DNA of 6,882 nucleotides, from assembly GCA_963592185.1 (NCBI GenBank), contig CAVAVT010000075.1, forward strand, positions 1 through 6,882. Direction: 5' to 3'. Numbering within the stretch: the first letter of the stretch is position 1; each line of letters begins with the position of its first letter. Source of the DNA: CAVAVT01 sp963592185. GTDB lineage: Bacteria; Bacillota; Negativicutes; Selenomonadales; Selenomonadaceae. The notes below the pieces were generated by a model. The model was not told the origin of the DNA and made no database searches. It saw only the letters and a list, made by a program, of their open reading frames with translations. Positions 6,689 to 6,882 of this stretch are shown piece by piece. A program made the position numbers and the translations under genes.

Positions 6689-6745
6689 CTAAAAACCTTC
6701 TTTTAAAATATTTATGAAATTTTCTTCATTTCGCAAATATTTTTA
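6689..6745 (+). promoter_or_regulatory. A/T-rich upstream region, possible UP element of the tRNA-Ala promoter
   Basis: The bases immediately before the -35 at 6746 are very A/T-rich with phased A and T tracts, as expected for an alpha-CTD-binding UP element at a stable-RNA promoter. The same segment is also the upstream region of the divergently transcribed kinase gene, so it may serve both. Only the composition supports this call. Confidence 0.4.
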
Positions 6746-6774
6746 TTGACACCTATTTGTGATTCTAGTATAAT
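6746..6774 (+). promoter_or_regulatory. Perfect consensus promoter of the tRNA-Ala transcript
   Basis: TTGACA (6746-6751) and TATAAT (6769-6774) are separated by exactly 17 bp, with no mismatch to the SigA consensus. The predicted start near 6781 gives a leader of about 24 nt before the tRNA. Such promoters usually drive tRNA or rRNA operons, which suggests that more stable RNA genes follow beyond the window edge. Confidence 0.93.
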
Positions 6775-6804
6775 CATTTTCGTTGGGATGTGAAAATCCT
6801 TTCT

Positions 6805-6880
6805 GGGGGCGTAGCTCAGCTGGGAGAGCACCTGCCTTGCAAGCAGGGGGTCAGGAGTTCGATTCTCCTCGTCTCCACCA
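6805..6880 (+). tRNA. tRNA-Ala (TGC), complete
   Basis: A 76-nt cloverleaf. The acceptor strand GGGGGCG pairs with CGTCTCC, including two G:U-type pairs. The D arm is followed by the anticodon stem CCTGC/GCAGG around loop CTTGCAA, with anticodon TGC at 6838-6840. The T arm is AGGAG/CTCCT with TTCGATT, followed by A73 and an encoded CCA at 6878-6880. It decodes GCN alanine codons. It lies on the strand opposite to all the protein genes here and is transcribed out of the window, behind its own consensus promoter. Confidence 0.98.
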
Positions 6881-6882
6881 TA

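Overview
The window looks like a chromosomal segment of a low-to-moderate-GC Bacillota (Clostridia). A Lachnospiraceae-type organism is my best guess. This is inference from gene content (a cytosolic multi-PAS hybrid kinase, a secreted GH73-type glucosaminidase, a Gram-positive-style DEAD-box helicase), strong AGGAGG-type Shine-Dalgarno sites and canonical SigA-type promoters. No 16S or other decisive marker is present.

Layout, left to right. A partial initiator tRNA-fMet (minus strand, cut by the window edge) lies at 1-53 with its own promoter at 97-125. Four protein genes follow, all on the minus strand, so they are transcribed right to left. They are a DEAD-box RNA helicase (146-1480), a secreted glucosaminidase with a short heptad-repeat linker (1571-2368), a divergent AzgA/NCS2-like nucleobase permease (2455-3747) and a 961-residue soluble PAS hybrid histidine kinase/response regulator (3740-6625). 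At the right edge a complete tRNA-Ala(TGC) on the plus strand (6805-6880) sits behind a perfect consensus promoter (TTGACA, 17 bp, TATAAT).

How the genes relate. Kinase and permease overlap by 8 bp, and the permease Shine-Dalgarno lies inside the kinase gene, so the two are probably one translationally coupled unit. I see no convincing terminator after the permease, so read-through into the glucosaminidase is possible. The glucosaminidase also has its own extended -10 promoter, with a perfect 7-bp-arm palindrome resembling a shortened CIRCE (HrcA) operator in the spacer. A hairpin at 1515-1543 separates the glucosaminidase from the helicase and may act as a terminator, an attenuator, or both.

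The points most worth a second look are the kinase-permease coupling with an apparently non-canonical permease binding site, and the CIRCE-like palindrome. No mobile element, CRISPR array, riboswitch or clearly undescribed large system is visible. There is no stretch over 300 bases without a gene. The longest gap (6626-6804) holds the kinase leader and the tRNA-Ala promoter.
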